Part shown: positions 1 through 15,200 of the stretch, one piece after another
Layout: every line of letters begins with the position of its first letter
Position numbering within the stretch: position 1 is the stretch's first letter
Assembly (NCBI GenBank): GCA_003864495.1
Contig: ML133472.1
Span: 62,001-126,000 of the forward strand
Direction: 5' to 3'
Length of the DNA: 64,000 nucleotides
Source: Nemopilema nomurai
Taxonomy: Eukaryota > Cnidaria > Scyphozoa > Rhizostomeae > Rhizostomatidae
Notes under the pieces: model-generated
Databases searched by the model: none
Seen by the model: only the letters and a program-made list of their open reading frames with translations
Told to the model about the DNA's origin: nothing
Translations under genes and position numbers: made by a program

Positions 1-215
1 TAAAAAAGCCTTTTTCTACATTTTAAAAAGAGCTAACAAGGGATCTAGTGGGAAACAGAAGACGGCGGTGTGTCTCAAGTAAAATCTCAATTCATATATA
101 CAAGAGGAACAACAATGGAGATTGTATTTTCATAAAACATAATTTCGCATAAGCTGGTGGGTACTGGCTCGAGACTTTCTGCAAAGTAACTTCGAATGGA
201 AAGAAACGACCTTAC

Positions 216-3200
216 CTCTAGCAGCAACTCAACGCAACTCTCGTGTCCTGTTGAAAGTGAGCCGATCATTAAAGACAGCCGTTTAAAAAGAAGACAAGCG
301 CACAACGCACCTGCGCCTAGGCAATTGCTGCTGCAAGTCAGTTCACACCCGAGCGAATTCCGGGCAATGGCAGAGCTGCATTTCCTATAAACCTTACGTT
401 AGTGGGGGAGGGGGCTCTAACCCAGCAGGGAAAGAAACTACAATCATTTCGTGATGACCGGAGCAATGGAATAAACTTTGGGCATTGGTCAAACCGAATT
501 TGATGCTTTCTGATTTTTTTTGCAATACTAAGAAAACACCAAAGGTGACTTTAAAATGCAGGGTCAGACCCTTAACAAGACTATTTCGGAAAAAAGATTG
601 TTTTATAAAAATGGAAAGGCTCTTTTGATCTTGCTTACTGGATAATCACCCATCAAAAAAGCTTTTTTTCTCAGCATATTTTCAAATTTTGAGCTGCCCC
701 TTATCCCCCCACGATTGAGGACATCTTCCAACAACGTCATACGGAGGGGCGCGTAATTTGTACAACCGTCATGAAGCAGTTCAGAATTAAGATCACCCCC
801 CCCCCCCACCTCTCCTTGAAACAGTAGAAAAATCAAACAGAGGCCCAGACCTATGAATAACAATATCAATGGGCTTTGAAGGCATATGCATGCAAGTAAC
901 GAAAGAAATGGCCTCACCGTTGTGGCAACTCCAGTGGAGCGATGTGTACTTGGAATTGTCCGGCCAATATGGCTTACCCCCGGCCTGAAGAAGACTGCCA
1001 AGGATGCCGACGTGATCGCATGCTGACGCCATTATCAGGGGAGTTCGGCCGTTGCAATCCCTGTATGTAAGAGAAATGCCGAGGGGGCTTGAATCTAATC
1101 GCAAATGTAGGGTAAGGAATACCTCCTATCACTAAATGAAATTGGTAGTCTTTTTGGCAGCAAATTATAAAGTCTGCTTGTTAGACTGGAAAACCAATAA
1201 TCATCGCAACAACTTTTTAATTTGTTTAACAATTTGTCTTAGAAAGCGATATCCCCAGAAATGTCCTTTGTTGATAAAATTTGCGCCCTTGTATTGAAAA
1301 ATTAACAAAAATAAAAAAGTAGTCTTTCGCTTTGATAAAAAATTAAAGAAGATGCATTCACTGCATGTGTAGATCTTACAGTGCAATTGTTACATCGCGA
1401 AAAATTTAATCAACTGAATACATTTGTATATGTTGCTGTAGTTGGACGGTGAGTTGTTGTAGACGAAATTTATAACGAAATAAATAACGCAAAAACAGCA
1501 ATAAACAGGCAATAGAGATATGCACATGGAAAATTGTTGCTAAGAAACCACGAAACAAAGCTTGTCAGAAAAGAAAGCTCGGAGGTGTTTGAGGGGACCT
1601 TTGAGATTTACAAAAATGACCAGTTGACATCATCCAATTAGTTACATTTGAAATTAGCAATACTAACACATAGACAGAAAACACAATGCGACAGTGTTGC
1701 AGATAATTCTGTGTTGTCGACGAAATCAGAGAGATTGCCAACTGCAATTTTCCAATCGGTTTGGCTCAAACGTATTTTGATGAATGTTCTGGCAATTTGA
1801 GCCATAAAAGCAAGAGAAAAACTTCTTTTATGACCAACAGCAGAAAGAAGTTGAGATTTGAAGATAAAAAATTAATGCTCTTGTTTTTTTAATGGGAATG
1901 GTCGGTCTGTGACGCAATCTTATTACACCTGCTAACAGCGGAAAAACAATAGTACCATCTCCATAATCATTGCTTCTCTTCGTCTTCTTCTTGGCAGAAT
2001 CGTGTTCTATGCCACGAGGTAGTTTTAAATACAATATTGAGCTTCGTCGACCTTATTGTTCGATTTTGTTGCTGAAACTCTTTGAGGAAGAAAGATCGTT
2101 GCCTCTCTTCAGAGGTAGTTTTAAATATAATATTTAAATTTTCGACCTTATTGTTCGAGTTTGTTTCTGAAACTCTTTGAGGAAGAAAGATTCCCTAGCA
2201 GCAAAGATTGTAATGAACTCTCCTACCTCGCGTTAGGGTCAGCTCCGTATTGCAACAACGCATCAACGCATTCTTCTTGGCCGCAAGCCGCCTAAAATCA
2301 GCGCACAGAATTTCCAATCACTCTTTTGCATGAACGAAATATTACAGAAATACTACGTTATTTCCAATATATAATCTAAAGAGCAAGGAACATTAGGAAA
2401 TTGGGTGCAATGAATAGAACCAAAAGCAAAACAGGGCAGGGAAGATATTCATTGATAAATGAATTGGTAAATGAGCCGTTAGCATACCCCACGATGAATG
2501 GCCGTTCTGCGCCTGAAGTCCTGGGCGCTAGGGTTTGAGCCTTGCTGCAGCAACAACAAAACACTGTCTCGATGCCCGTTCATTACTGCCAACATCAAAG
2601 GTGTCCTAGAATTAAGCAAGCATGAATCAAAACATTTTCTATAACGAGATGGTTCTGAACGTCCTAAAAAACACAAGAAGATTAACTGTAGTAACAGGGT
2701 GGGATTTTTTGCTTTGAAAATGAGTAAGCTTTAAGGCATGGATATGCCAAACTCACTGGTCTCTTTTTCGTTCATTTGTAAGAAGATACGATTCCCCATA
2801 TGCAAAAATTATGTACATATACAAAGGTATGAAGGAGTGGCTCTTGGCACATAGGCTTACCAAAGGAAGGGTGTTAAAGTTTTGCTTTTGGATCCAGACA
2901 AAATACCGGATTCAATTATACCTATGTCACAACAGGCGGTATTATTTGATTTACCAAGAAATTTCAATTTGAAACAAGTCTATCTCGATCAGCAAGCGAA
3001 AACAACCTAACAACTAAGTCCAAGAGTCCATAAAACTTGGCTTGAAGATTAACACCCATCAGAGGCGATAAAAAACGAGAAAGAAGCGATATAAAACGAG
3101 AAAGAAGCGATATAAAACGAGAAAGAAGCGATATAAAACGAGAAAGAAGCGATATAAAACGAGAAAAAAGCGATATAAAACGAGAAAGAAGCGATATAAA

Positions 3201-6200
3201 ACGAGAAAGAAGCGATATAAAACGAGAAAGTGGGAAGGTTCATACCGGTCCTGGCCATCCACGCAGTCAACTACATCTTCAGCCTCTGCGTGGGTGAGCA
3301 GCAGTTCGAGACATGCAGTATGACCGTTGTAAGCTACAACAGGGAGGGTATCAAAGTTGCAGTGTCTTTGAACTCTAGGCATTAGGTTCACGGAAAGTGA
3401 AATGCAAGACGAGAGCCTATATGAACTTGGGCTAGTTTGACTGGCTTCTAAAATGTCCAACAAAAATAACTTTATGAATTTTTAAAGGTGGACTTTGCAC
3501 CTCGGCACTTATATAGACAATTGTTACCCTGACAGAATAAAAATTCATGTTTGCAGATCACTATATTGTTAGGCCTATCTTCAGTTTCACACGAAGAGAC
3601 ATATAGTGCCATCAAATTTTTGCATTTGAAAACATCTTAAGTACGGGATGTCTACAAGCAAAAATGAGTACACACTTCCACAAGGCTGCAACATTACACT
3701 GCTAATGATTGCTCTCAACAACATGTCTTAAAAAGAAAAACTAAACTTCTTGACAATATGTCAAAGGGGAGTCAGAAGGCGATTCGAGCTGGAGCTGCAT
3801 TACCTGCCGCATGAAGAGGGGTCCTCTTGACGTCATTATCGAAACTGAGCACTGAGGCGGGGTTCCTGCTTGTTAACAGCGCCTCTACACAGGCCCTATG
3901 ATGCGACAACAAATGGTTATGGGTCTCATGAAAAAATACTCTTAATTATCAGGGTTAGACTTCGTTGCCCAAGCTCTGGTGCTCACAAATCTTCTCTTGT
4001 TTCATGGTATTTTAGTTTGATTTACCGGGCTTTCGATGGGTGTCAATAAACATTTCTTCATCATGTTTGTGAATTGCCCAGTATGAAAAGAAGTTTTGCT
4101 CTTGCAAACTCGCATCAAAACTGACGGTCTTGTGAGAATTTATGAAATAGATTTGTGCAGTCCCTTTATTACTAAAACATTTGCAAGCTACGAAAATGGG
4201 AGCCAGCGAAAAATATGCAAAATAGAAGCGAGAAACTAAAACTCACACATGACCGGCATGTGACGCAAGATCTAATGGAGTTAGGCCTAAAAAGAAAACA
4301 CTTTAATTATTCAACATGTGCAGAAATTCACCGTTTTCTTTAAGCTTCATTTACCTAAAATTTACTTCATATAAGCAATGAAATAAAATTATTTGAATCT
4401 ATAATGTTCAGGCTATACGTTTTCGGATTACTTCAAAGATATTTTGGTCAGAAAATCACTTGATAACACTATCAACACAACCTTGAATAATTTATGAACT
4501 TTCTATGCAATGTTTTGAGCTGAAAATCTCATTGCCACTTCTCACGAGCAGAATGATTAACCAATTCCTTGTTGCTGACTTTAAGCAAATGGAAAACGCT
4601 GGCTTTTAGGACATAAACATTTATACAAACAAAAACATAATTAGTACAGAGTCTAACGAGATAAAACATGCACAGCAATCTTTCTATTAAGAAGGAAGCA
4701 ATCCTATTTGAGGTTTTGATGTGTGCGATAAGAACTTGGTTTCAATCGGGTGCTTTTCAAGTATGGAGCATGCATTTCGACGGCCTGGTGGTGAATATTC
4801 AATGGGGATACACCAATATGGAGAGAAAGCAACTATGAAAATATGGGTTTTCTCACCGTTGATTCCTTTGACATTAGGGTTGTTGAACGCGCCCAGCAAA
4901 ACCTTGAGCCCAGCAAGGTGGCCGTGATGTGACTGCAGAAAGTAAGAGATTCTACATTCAAATAAAACAACAAGATCGTGGCCAAAATAATTTGATGTGA
5001 TGTCACTACTTGTATTAGAACGGCTGACAAGCAAAGTTGAGACAGCACTTATTCATAAAACTCTGATGTGACATTTGATATGGAAGCAAAATATCAGCAT
5101 GGTTGTGCAAAATAAACCACGTGGGAACTGTTTTGTTCAACCTAAGGATGTTTAAAGGGCCTCAATATGATGGTCTTTGATTTCAAATAAACTGATGGGA
5201 AAATGAATTCTCAAGAATTCTTTATATCACATTAAATATTACGAATTCTTACGGTGTTCCATTCCCAGTCAAATAACAGATTCGTTTGCAAAAGCCACTG
5301 GAGAGAAAACACCTTTATATAACTTATCAATCAATTCCAAGGCTCTTTTACTTATGGACGTATGGACGAAATAGTAAGGCATGTTGCAAGTCTTGAGTCC
5401 ACATTTATGACTGCAAACTAGCTTGGTACACGACACTTTAATGAAGTAATGCAGCAAGGGGGTGAACTCACCGCAAAATGAAGGGGAGTGTAGCCCTCGC
5501 TTCCGCACTTATTAACGAGGTTGTCTCGGCCAACATCCAGCAACTGCAAAAAAACAAGACATTTCATTGCTGTCACGAAACAATTAAACTCTAAAGAAGC
5601 ATGATTAATAAAGATAACAAATTAAACATAAGAGACGCTAAGAGGTCGTGATTTCACTTCAACAGCATTGTATCTCCTTTTACAAACAGGCCAGCAATTT
5701 TTTAAACAGCTGAATGTTTTAAATCCCATTAAAACAACGAATTGTTTAGAGTTTTAACACTTCATGTAATATTTCAACAATAATTGAGACCCCTATATAA
5801 GAGACTATGCCATTAATTATCCTAGTAAATTAAATTTCATTTTCCTGATTCACTCATATAAGCAACGAGAACAAAAACTTCGAACGACAGTCGCAAAGAG
5901 AAAGACTGAATCCAAAGGACTTATCAATGGCGTATACACAACGGCCGCTGACCAAAAAGGACTGCATAACCCTTTTATATAAAAAATACTGAATTACTAG
6001 AGATAATGTTACTAAAACAGTTTTAATTACTGCTGAAACATCTGCTGGTTACTGAAAGTGCACTGCCTACCATTTCTATCGACAGCTTGAACCCGTCAAC
6101 CGCCGCGTAGTGCAGCGGAGTGTAGCCATTTTTGTCTTGTTTGCTTGGACTAGCGCCATGTTTTAGCAGTTTCTCTACGACACTTGGAAGAGAGGGAGAA

Positions 6201-9200
6201 ACGAATTACAAGCGTAATGACATGAATATGGCAATAACTCATCACCGAATATTGCTCAGAAGTGGAACCCAGCAACAGCCATAAATTAAAGTGACAAACG
6301 TGAACCAATCTCATTAACTGGTCATCGATGATCCGGTCTAGCCATTTGCCGATGAACTTTTGGAATGCCTACGAACCCATGCATTATCTGAGTCGAGTCA
6401 TGTTATTTCGTGTCCTCTATGAGCCTGAATTAGGGTGCGCTTGATTCACAATCAATCAAAAGGCAAAAATCGGAAGGCAAAAATCGGAAGGCAAAAATCG
6501 GAAGGCAAAAATCAAAAGGCAAAAATCAAAAGGCAAAAATCAAAAGGCAAAAAATGGCATCACAGCTAAAACCAAGACATTTTTAATAAAGAACCACTGT
6601 AGCCACGTTTGGATGCGACTCGGAATACAATAAGATGCAAGAACAGCTCCACTACTCACATGGCATCGGCATCTTTCGCAGCAGCATAATGCAGCGGTGT
6701 GCACCCATTGGTGTCCTGCTTGTGGACACTGCAGCCTTTGGACAAAAGCAGTTCGACGCACTCGTGTGACACGTGGCCAGCAGCGTAGTGCAAAACAGTC
6801 CTGCAACGAATCACACTTCGGTTACAAAAAGGCATTATCAAAGTCTTGCAACAACAAAAATCAAATAAATTCTCTCGAAATTTTAGCCTCTATAATCAAC
6901 CTATTTACACTGTCCTCAAACAACAATATACTGTCCCTCTGTCTTACAATTACAGCTCGCTTCCTTCTGCCACCAAGAGGCTATAAAACAGAGGCTAGGT
7001 TCCTCGCAGGTTGCAGCAAACTTTTGTCGTGCCGATTAAACGCTAGCAAGGTCTTAAGTCTGCTTTAGAATATGAGAACGCCCACTCTAAACTTCTTTGG
7101 CCGTTTCACATCCAAGCGCCGCTTTCAAGGACAATTTTCCAAGCCAACCTTGTCATTTTGGATCCAGGAAATTTTGGACAACTGATAGAATTCAGGCGAT
7201 TTACCTTCCCAGTTTATCACTTAGATCAAACTGTGCCCCATGTCGCAGAAGAAGCTCCAAACATTCGATGTTTCTGATTGAAAAAAAAAATAGATTTCCG
7301 TAGTTACAAATATTGCCCACAGAAGCACGATAATAAAAAAGTCATTAAAAAGCAAAATCAAATATTTGATTGGCCAATATTAAAACGACAGCAACTGGCA
7401 CACCGATGCCAGATTTTGACATCGTATAAGAATTAGAAATCCTTTCTTCACTGATGAAAAAATAGAATATAGGACACCTTAACCGATTAGTCAGTTTCTA
7501 AAATTTTCATTTTCAATTCAGCTGTTGCAAAACAGCAAAAGGTTTATTAATAATCTGTTGATATGTTCATCTTCCTAAACTTAAAGAGTGTAATTCAAAG
7601 ACTCGATACAAGAGTAGAAAACAACTCATTACTTGCTACAAGAAGCGGCGTGTAGTGGCGTTCGATCACTTCCGTCGATGCAATTCACATTGCAGCCTGC
7701 AAATGACCATGGGTAATTTGTTACGTGCTTGATAAGCATTAATGGTGGAGGCAGAATCAAAAATTAAGGAAAAGGACAAATTAAAGTAGATTACAAAAAG
7801 GTTCGAAAAGTTGATCGGAAGACTCTTTAATTCTTCGTTTCTAAGATTTCTCTCTTTCTCTCATCTCCAGAAAATTGATTTAAAAAATTGATTAAACTTC
7901 AATACTCATTTTAGTTGCAAATTTTCTCAGTGGGCCCGATTCTTGAAAATTGAAGTCAACTATCTCAAACAGATAAATCGTATACCCTTTACAAGGGAAA
8001 CTATAAATGAAACAAGAAATTCGAACCAAGTGACAACGTGGCGTTTCCTATGGAGAACTGATAAACGAGATGTTCAACTGATGGAATATGACAAAACGGA
8101 GCACGAACAACACGTGATCAAGGAAACATACCATTGGCAATAAGTGTCCTGCAGCAGTCTGTGTGTCCGCCGAGTGCGGCCATATGCAGGGCAGTCATGC
8201 TGTTCTCGCCGCGGCTATAACAAAAGTTGGTAACTAAGACGGCGTGGTGTCCATGGACTGATTGCATTTAAAGACACTACCAACGGCTTAACAAGGCAGT
8301 CTCGCAGTGTGCATGGCTACAAAATGATGATAGGCAAATAAAACCTACCAAAATGGGTCTCCATCGTGGTTCAGCAGCTCCATGACAAATAGTTCGTGGC
8401 CGTGACGGCTTGCCAAATGCAAGGGCGAGTTGCCCTTCTTGTCGACGAGGTTGACCTGCGAGCCATTGCTCACCAGGAGCCGTATAGCAGCCGCATGGCC
8501 CTCGGATGCGCAGATGTGCAGCGGGGTCTGCCCGTTGAAGTCCTGACAAAGAGAAGATTGCGGCTGTTTTCACCGGATTGTTCACAAGCAAAGTACGGGG
8601 TTGGGACTCTTGTGGGAGTCACAATCAGTGGTTTTAGGGATTAGGAGAAGGTGTTATTAAAAAATCAAAAGGGGCATTGAATAAAGAAAATCAATCTCAG
8701 GAATTCATCATACATGGCATGAACATACAGAGTAATTCGACATTTACATTACCAACATTGAGATAAACAGCAACTCAAATTAAAAACACAGTTTTGTACA
8801 TGTAAATACAAATGTACCTGGTAATTTGGATCGGCCTTCAACTTTAGTAATTCTTCCATGCAGATGAGGCCGGAGTGACTCGAGGCTGCTAGGTGTAGAG
8901 GGGTCTGGAAATGAAATAAAAATGTATTACGTCATGGCATCACCAAACTTCCATATAGGACTACGGTTCCTAATGAGGGGATGGAATTCGGGTGTCTGAA
9001 AAAGAAGGGTGAGTTGTTTATACTTTAGACTACCGAAATGCAATGCCAAATTTATCTGTCTGTGTGAGGGTGAAAAATAAGATTGCCAACTGCTTGGATC
9101 GAATTGTTCGTTACTCGCTGAAACTTCTGCAGGGTAATTGTCATTGCAATTATACTTTCGCATTAGAATTACGAAATAGGATTGCAGAAGCCAAATCAGG

Positions 9201-12200
9201 TCAGACGAGAACTTCAATGAATACCTGGTTTCTGGCATTGAAGACATTGATTGACGCATTTCGCTTGACGAGTGCGTCGATGATGGCATCCTGTCCGTTC
9301 AGGCACGCGATGTGCAGTGCAGTGTTGCCGGCCGTTGTTTTCTTCTGCACCTGCAAAGCATTCTCATCTTGATAAGACTGCAAATCGCGTTAGCTCCACG
9401 TGAATAAAAACACCAAAGATGGTCTTCACTTTGACAAGACTTGGTCACAGCCATTTCATGCCAATGACTACATCTCTAGGTGCATAGGCCATGCTCGTGG
9501 CATTTGGATTAGCATTAAGTATTTTGATAAACCAAAATACGATAACAATTCAACAGATTTATTCCCAAAAACTAGGTACTTCTGAATTGGAATAGCGGTA
9601 ATGAAAAAAACTGTGTACCAGCAAATATTTAGCTGAAAGGCCAATAAATACCTTTTTTCAGTCAATTTGATGTGCAAAATCTCTTACTGTAAAAATTTTC
9701 TTCCACACAAAAAATAATCTTGCCGTACTTTAAAATCACTTCAGATCGATTCTAATTCGATTCTTGACATAACGACAAGTTTTGTGTGCCACCCGTTTAA
9801 AAGTGCATGATGTCACGTAGACAATAGTGGTCTGAGCAGTTCCCAGGTGATCATATTGAGTTTGACAGTCGATATAGCAACCTGGAATCGTCTCTTTCTT
9901 TAAATATATGACTAGCGTAACCGATAACTGATACGAAAGCAGCTGCTCGAAATTCATGGCAGATTCGCAAGGCAGAGACTATTGGCAGTAAGTAAAAACA
10001 GTAATTACAGATGCTCCAAACTTCAAAAGTTGGTTGACAACCAGCTCTTGTCCCATTGCAGCTGCAGCATGCAGTGGAGTGTAGGACTGAAATAAAATTT
10101 GAATTTAAAAAGGAAACATTAACACTGATAAGATAACGAATGTACAGAACTAAGGAAAATTTCATTTATTTCCTATCCAAGAAAATTTTCATAAGAAAGC
10201 CTTGGAACTGAGGCTATCTTGAACTGAGATGATTAAATTGTAACCTCTTAAAAATTCTTTATTGACAGATTAACCAAGAAAGTTTGCAAAATAAATGGGG
10301 AAAGCCGAAAAAAATTTTCTTTCGCTTTCTTCATTTTACTTCACTAACCTTCTTGTCGGTTGAGTCAATCTCGCCATTGTTTCTCGCCAAGCATTTTACA
10401 ATATTGTCATGTCCTAGAACCAAAAATCTAATGAGACTTGGATGCCCATGACAGCTAATTTGATGAAACGAATAAGAAGACGGAAGCTGTTATCTTTGCA
10501 AATGATTGCAAGAACTTAGAGAAACCATCGGAAAAGCAACAATGAAACGGGCAGAAAGGGAGTAACTGGTGAGCATTATAATTATCATCAAGATTAAATA
10601 CTGTCGCAGAATAGAAGAAGGCGGTACAACTCTGGGCGTCCAGACTGGATGGATAAGTCCTGGTTCTGTGGTCCGTGTTTCAGCCTGCTTGCGTCTCTTG
10701 CGTGTAGAACAATCCAGCAGATCAAGAAATGAGATTCTTGGTAGGTTAGGTAGCCATGAATTAATGTTAGAGTCTATAATTCATAAATTTACCAACTCAC
10801 CCATAAATGCAGCATAATGCAGAGGTCTTCTGTCTTTCTTGTCAGAGGCGTTTGGATTCGCACCTTTACTCAACAACAGATTCACCATCTGCAACAACAA
10901 GAAATACATCTATAACTAGTTTTCTTGTCACAAACTGGTTTTCTTGAACACTGACCTAAACTTTACAAGATATATGGATAGCGCATATCTGTAGGTAAGC
11001 GCGTGAAAACTCGAGAAAGCCAAGATCATTTAAAAGCTTGAAACGAACCTCCATATGGCCGTTGTATGCAGCATGATGTAAACTCGACCTTCCAGCACGG
11101 TCGGCAACATTAATGTTGTTAACGTGGGGCAACAAAGCCTCTGAAAAGAAAAACGCCATCACTGAACGACCTTCTCAAAACTGCAAGGTTCATCACTAGA
11201 AACGAAGTTCTATTCTCGGAGTTGTGTCATGCAAAGCAATTACTTCTCACTAACGCCTCCAATAAACCAATAAAAAAGAATTACTTTAAAAAAACACTCA
11301 TAATGATTTAAGAACATCAATATGAAAGAAACTTACAAAGAAGAAGTCCACAAACATAGGAAAGATTTCTAGTGCTAGTTCCCACTTAAGGTTTCAAGAT
11401 TTATGTCATTTCTAGAAGTTCAGGTTTGACTCTGATGAAATGCATTAGTCATTTTAAAAAATTGAAATTCCTGCAAAGATTCTTGCAGCACTGTCAGGAC
11501 TTTTATCACATAAACTATCCTTGCTCCTTCTCCTCTTCAAATATCTGGAAAATTATCTGTCATACAAGACACCCCTTCGTGGAAGTAATTTGTGCTCTCT
11601 GGTAGTAAGGCGTCAAAAACATCAAACTCTCTTTCAGGAAAGCAGGGAACTGGACTTCCTGTACATAAAAACCTTACAACAGAATCAGAATCTGAGTAAA
11701 CTACTTCAGCACCCCTATGTGTGTTAGGCAAGCATTTAAGGATGGAATAAAGTCTCACCCGCACAAGCTCTGAAATTATTAGCAGCTGCAACATGAAAAG
11801 GAGTCTGCCAGTTTTTGTCCCTTGCATTGCAGTCAGCCTGGTTCTCCAACAAAACCTTCACACATCGCTAAAAGCAAACAAGTTACCTCATTTTAAAGCC
11901 ACTCATATTACTGAGATTATTTTGCTGAAAACTCATAAGTAGAAAATATTGTTCAACAATAACTTTTTCCCTTCCATTTAAATTGCTATTACATCTCTGC
12001 AATCAATCAAATTTCAACTTTACTTCTCAACTTTAGTAATTACCCAAATCGCATATTTTCCTTTGGGTATTCTTCAATTTTTCTCCATTTGTTTGATGTC
12101 ATTGTAAAACAATGACCCTTATAAACATTGATCCGGGAAAATAACAGAAAAACCAAAATATATGTCTTAAACCTTAGACCTTGTATATATACACCACAGC

Positions 12201-15200
12201 AAAACAACAAAAGTTGACATAATCATCATCAACAAGAAGTTAAGTAACCTAGCATTACCTCACTTCCAACTGCACAAGCTCGATGAAGTGGGGTAAGCCA
12301 CCTAGAGTCCTTTGAGTTCACTCTGGCCCCTAAAAATAAAATCAAGAATATATTCAGAGTGAGAGAACTTCATTTTCAAGTGAAATTTTGATTATAGAAA
12401 AACACCAGAGGAGACAGAAAATCGGATAATAACATTTCACACTCGTGGATTGCTTTTTGGGCCACGTAAATAGAGGTGTGGAATATAAATAAGTATTGGG
12501 CAAAATGGCCTTATCTAAAGATATAAACTGCTTGTTATAAATTTCTTTATGCAATTATTTGCTATTCATTTTGGTCATATAACTTCGTTGGACTAAAATC
12601 AGGATCAGATAATGGTACCCAATAGCTGTCAGATCCTCATTTGTAACAAATTTCCTCCTCTTTTCCCAAACTACATTTGTTCAGAAAATAGGTTTATGTC
12701 TTGCAGGTCATATGGCAAAATATTTTCCTTAATGAAGAGCATATTTTTGTGTGATCAATAGTGATAGAGCTGATAACCAAAAAGGGATGTAAATGACAAA
12801 ACAAAATGCTTCAATTTTTGCTGCCAAGTTTACTTCCAAGCAATTGATAGTTTGTCATTATTAGTGTCATTTATGAGGCATACCATTCATAATCAGAAGC
12901 CTTAGGCACTCCTCTTCATCGCAATGAGCTGCTGCATGCAGTGGTGTCCTTCTATCTGAATCCTGCATGGAAATACAGTTTTATCATACTTGAAAAGTTT
13001 TACTAAAAAATATACCTATGTTTACACTTATTAGACTATGTACGTAATCATTTATTATGCTATTATGTAAAAATCGTTAATAAATAATAATACTGCATCA
13101 ACACAATACAGGTTTAAGTGCTTCTTTGAAATACCACCAAAGATTTCATACAAACCTGGTAGTTGACATCTTCACCCTTTGAGAGCACAACCCTGATTTC
13201 ATCTGCATCTCCATGAAAACAGGCTTGAACCAGCACAGGCTAAAAGCACAAAATATTACTCAAAAATCAAAATACTTTAAACCCAACAAGCAAACCATTT
13301 TAGTAAAACAAAGCGATTCAGTAGAACAGTGGGAAACATTTGACAATTGAATAATGAGTCCATAATAAGACGGATATTGAAAGATATGACAGTGCTATTT
13401 CTAATGGCAAAGGATCTTGAATAACTGCAGAGGAAAAGGGCAGCTAAGATTGGCTTGACATGCAATTGAAAGGGAACTTATGACCCTGTGATTTGCCTTT
13501 AGAAGGGACTGCCTTTAGAAGGGACTGCCTTTAGAAGGGACTGCCTTTAGAAGGGACAGGAAGGGCACTGAAATGATGTATAGCAAGTAGCATAAAACAG
13601 AGAAAGCCTGGGGACATGCGAAAAAGGCATATCATACTTGACTTCAAACACCACTTTATAAACAAAATGTTCTTATTGGAATTTCAGGGAATAGAAATTG
13701 TAATAAACATCTTTCTGTCCACATGCCTAGCTTTTTGAGTCTATCAGGTTAAGTATCTAATTGTACATATATTTCAGAGGTTAAATAAAGAAAATATTTT
13801 TTGGGCTTTAGAAACTATGAGCTTCAAGTATGGCAATATTTTCCAATGCATGCACTTTCTTGCATAAATACATTGCCTTAATATTTTAGTGTTTTATGAA
13901 ACAAATGTTTTTTGCTCAAATTAGTATGTATTTAAACATCAATAACAGGTACTTAAAAGTCGACAATGTGAATATTTTCATGCCTTATTCATTATTAATG
14001 CACTACCATTAATATTTGTAACATAATGTCAAAACTGAATAATCAGTTTTTTTCAAAATTAGGTATCAAAATGGAATTATGCCAACTTATAGAAGTAGAA
14101 GGCAATAAAAATTTTGATGGTTTTGGAAGGTGCTTGGTTTCAAATTGAGGATCTTCAACAACACATAGGCCAGTTATATTTGTATATCACATTGTCAATG
14201 ATTATAATCTACCATTTAAAATACTATAATATTGTACTTAATAAAACCAAGTTGTGTTATTAATAATGCAGCTGCAATTGAAAGAGACAAACCATTGAAA
14301 ATGGTATTTAGTAGGTTGTAAGTTCCAATCAAGTTGAGGTGAAGAAAATATGTTGTATTGGCTTTTTGTTTCAAATTTTCATGGCATAATAAACATCTCA
14401 TGGCCAGCAGGCAAGATGTTGGTCTTTAATAAAGCAACCGACGGCAGTGCCTATAGTATATTAATCAAGCATCTTCTATTTAATTCCCACACATGGACTT
14501 AAATTAATTCGGCGAATTAAGAGCATACAAAAGGTATTAAATATGACCTAGTCGATTCAAATGAAGATTCTTTCATTAAAAACAATATTGATGGATTATA
14601 TCCTGTCATTACTCCATAAAGTAACTACCTGCACATAACTGTCTATTTTATCTTTCACCTTTTGGTGAGAGCGTCGTTTAGTGGCCAGTTTCTGCAACCG
14701 GCTTCTATTCGGAAGAGGATGATACCCAAAATAGGACAGATTGACAATCCATAATCATAAACGACAAAATCAAAGTATCACCAATCTTTCAAAGAATACC
14801 CGTTTACAAATATTTGATGGAAGTAAAACCTTTCCAGTGGAAAGCTGGCACAATACAGGTGAAGGCAAAGTTAATGTAGCCATATCTCCAAACTTAGGCC
14901 AAACAAACATCTATGTAACAGTCCGTATCCTTACCTCTTCGCTAAGCAGCAACTCGACCATGTTTGAAGTTTTAGCCTACAGAAGAAACAATGTTTATTC
15001 CTACTGTTGCTCTCCTGTTGCTGCAGGCAAGAACTATAAACCTAGAACGCGTGCAACTGCTTCGCACACTATTTCTAGGGCCATCTACACCTGGCAAAAA
15101 TCGACCTCAATACAACAACAGCAACAAATGTCAAATATTGGATGGGGCAGCGATTCAAGGGGTAGTTCTGCCCTTCATGTCAAAATCTTAAGAAAACTGG

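Noticed and set aside
3049..3463. Minus-strand frames of 73 and 134 codons with FSFYIAS or FLVLYRF heptads
   Set aside because: They read through the donor of the ankyrin exon at 3246 into the 21-bp minisatellite; the heptads are the repeat translated, not a protein.
8396..8644. 82-codon plus-strand frame
   Set aside because: It is antisense to the GC-rich ankyrin exon 8349-8542, whose codons explain it.
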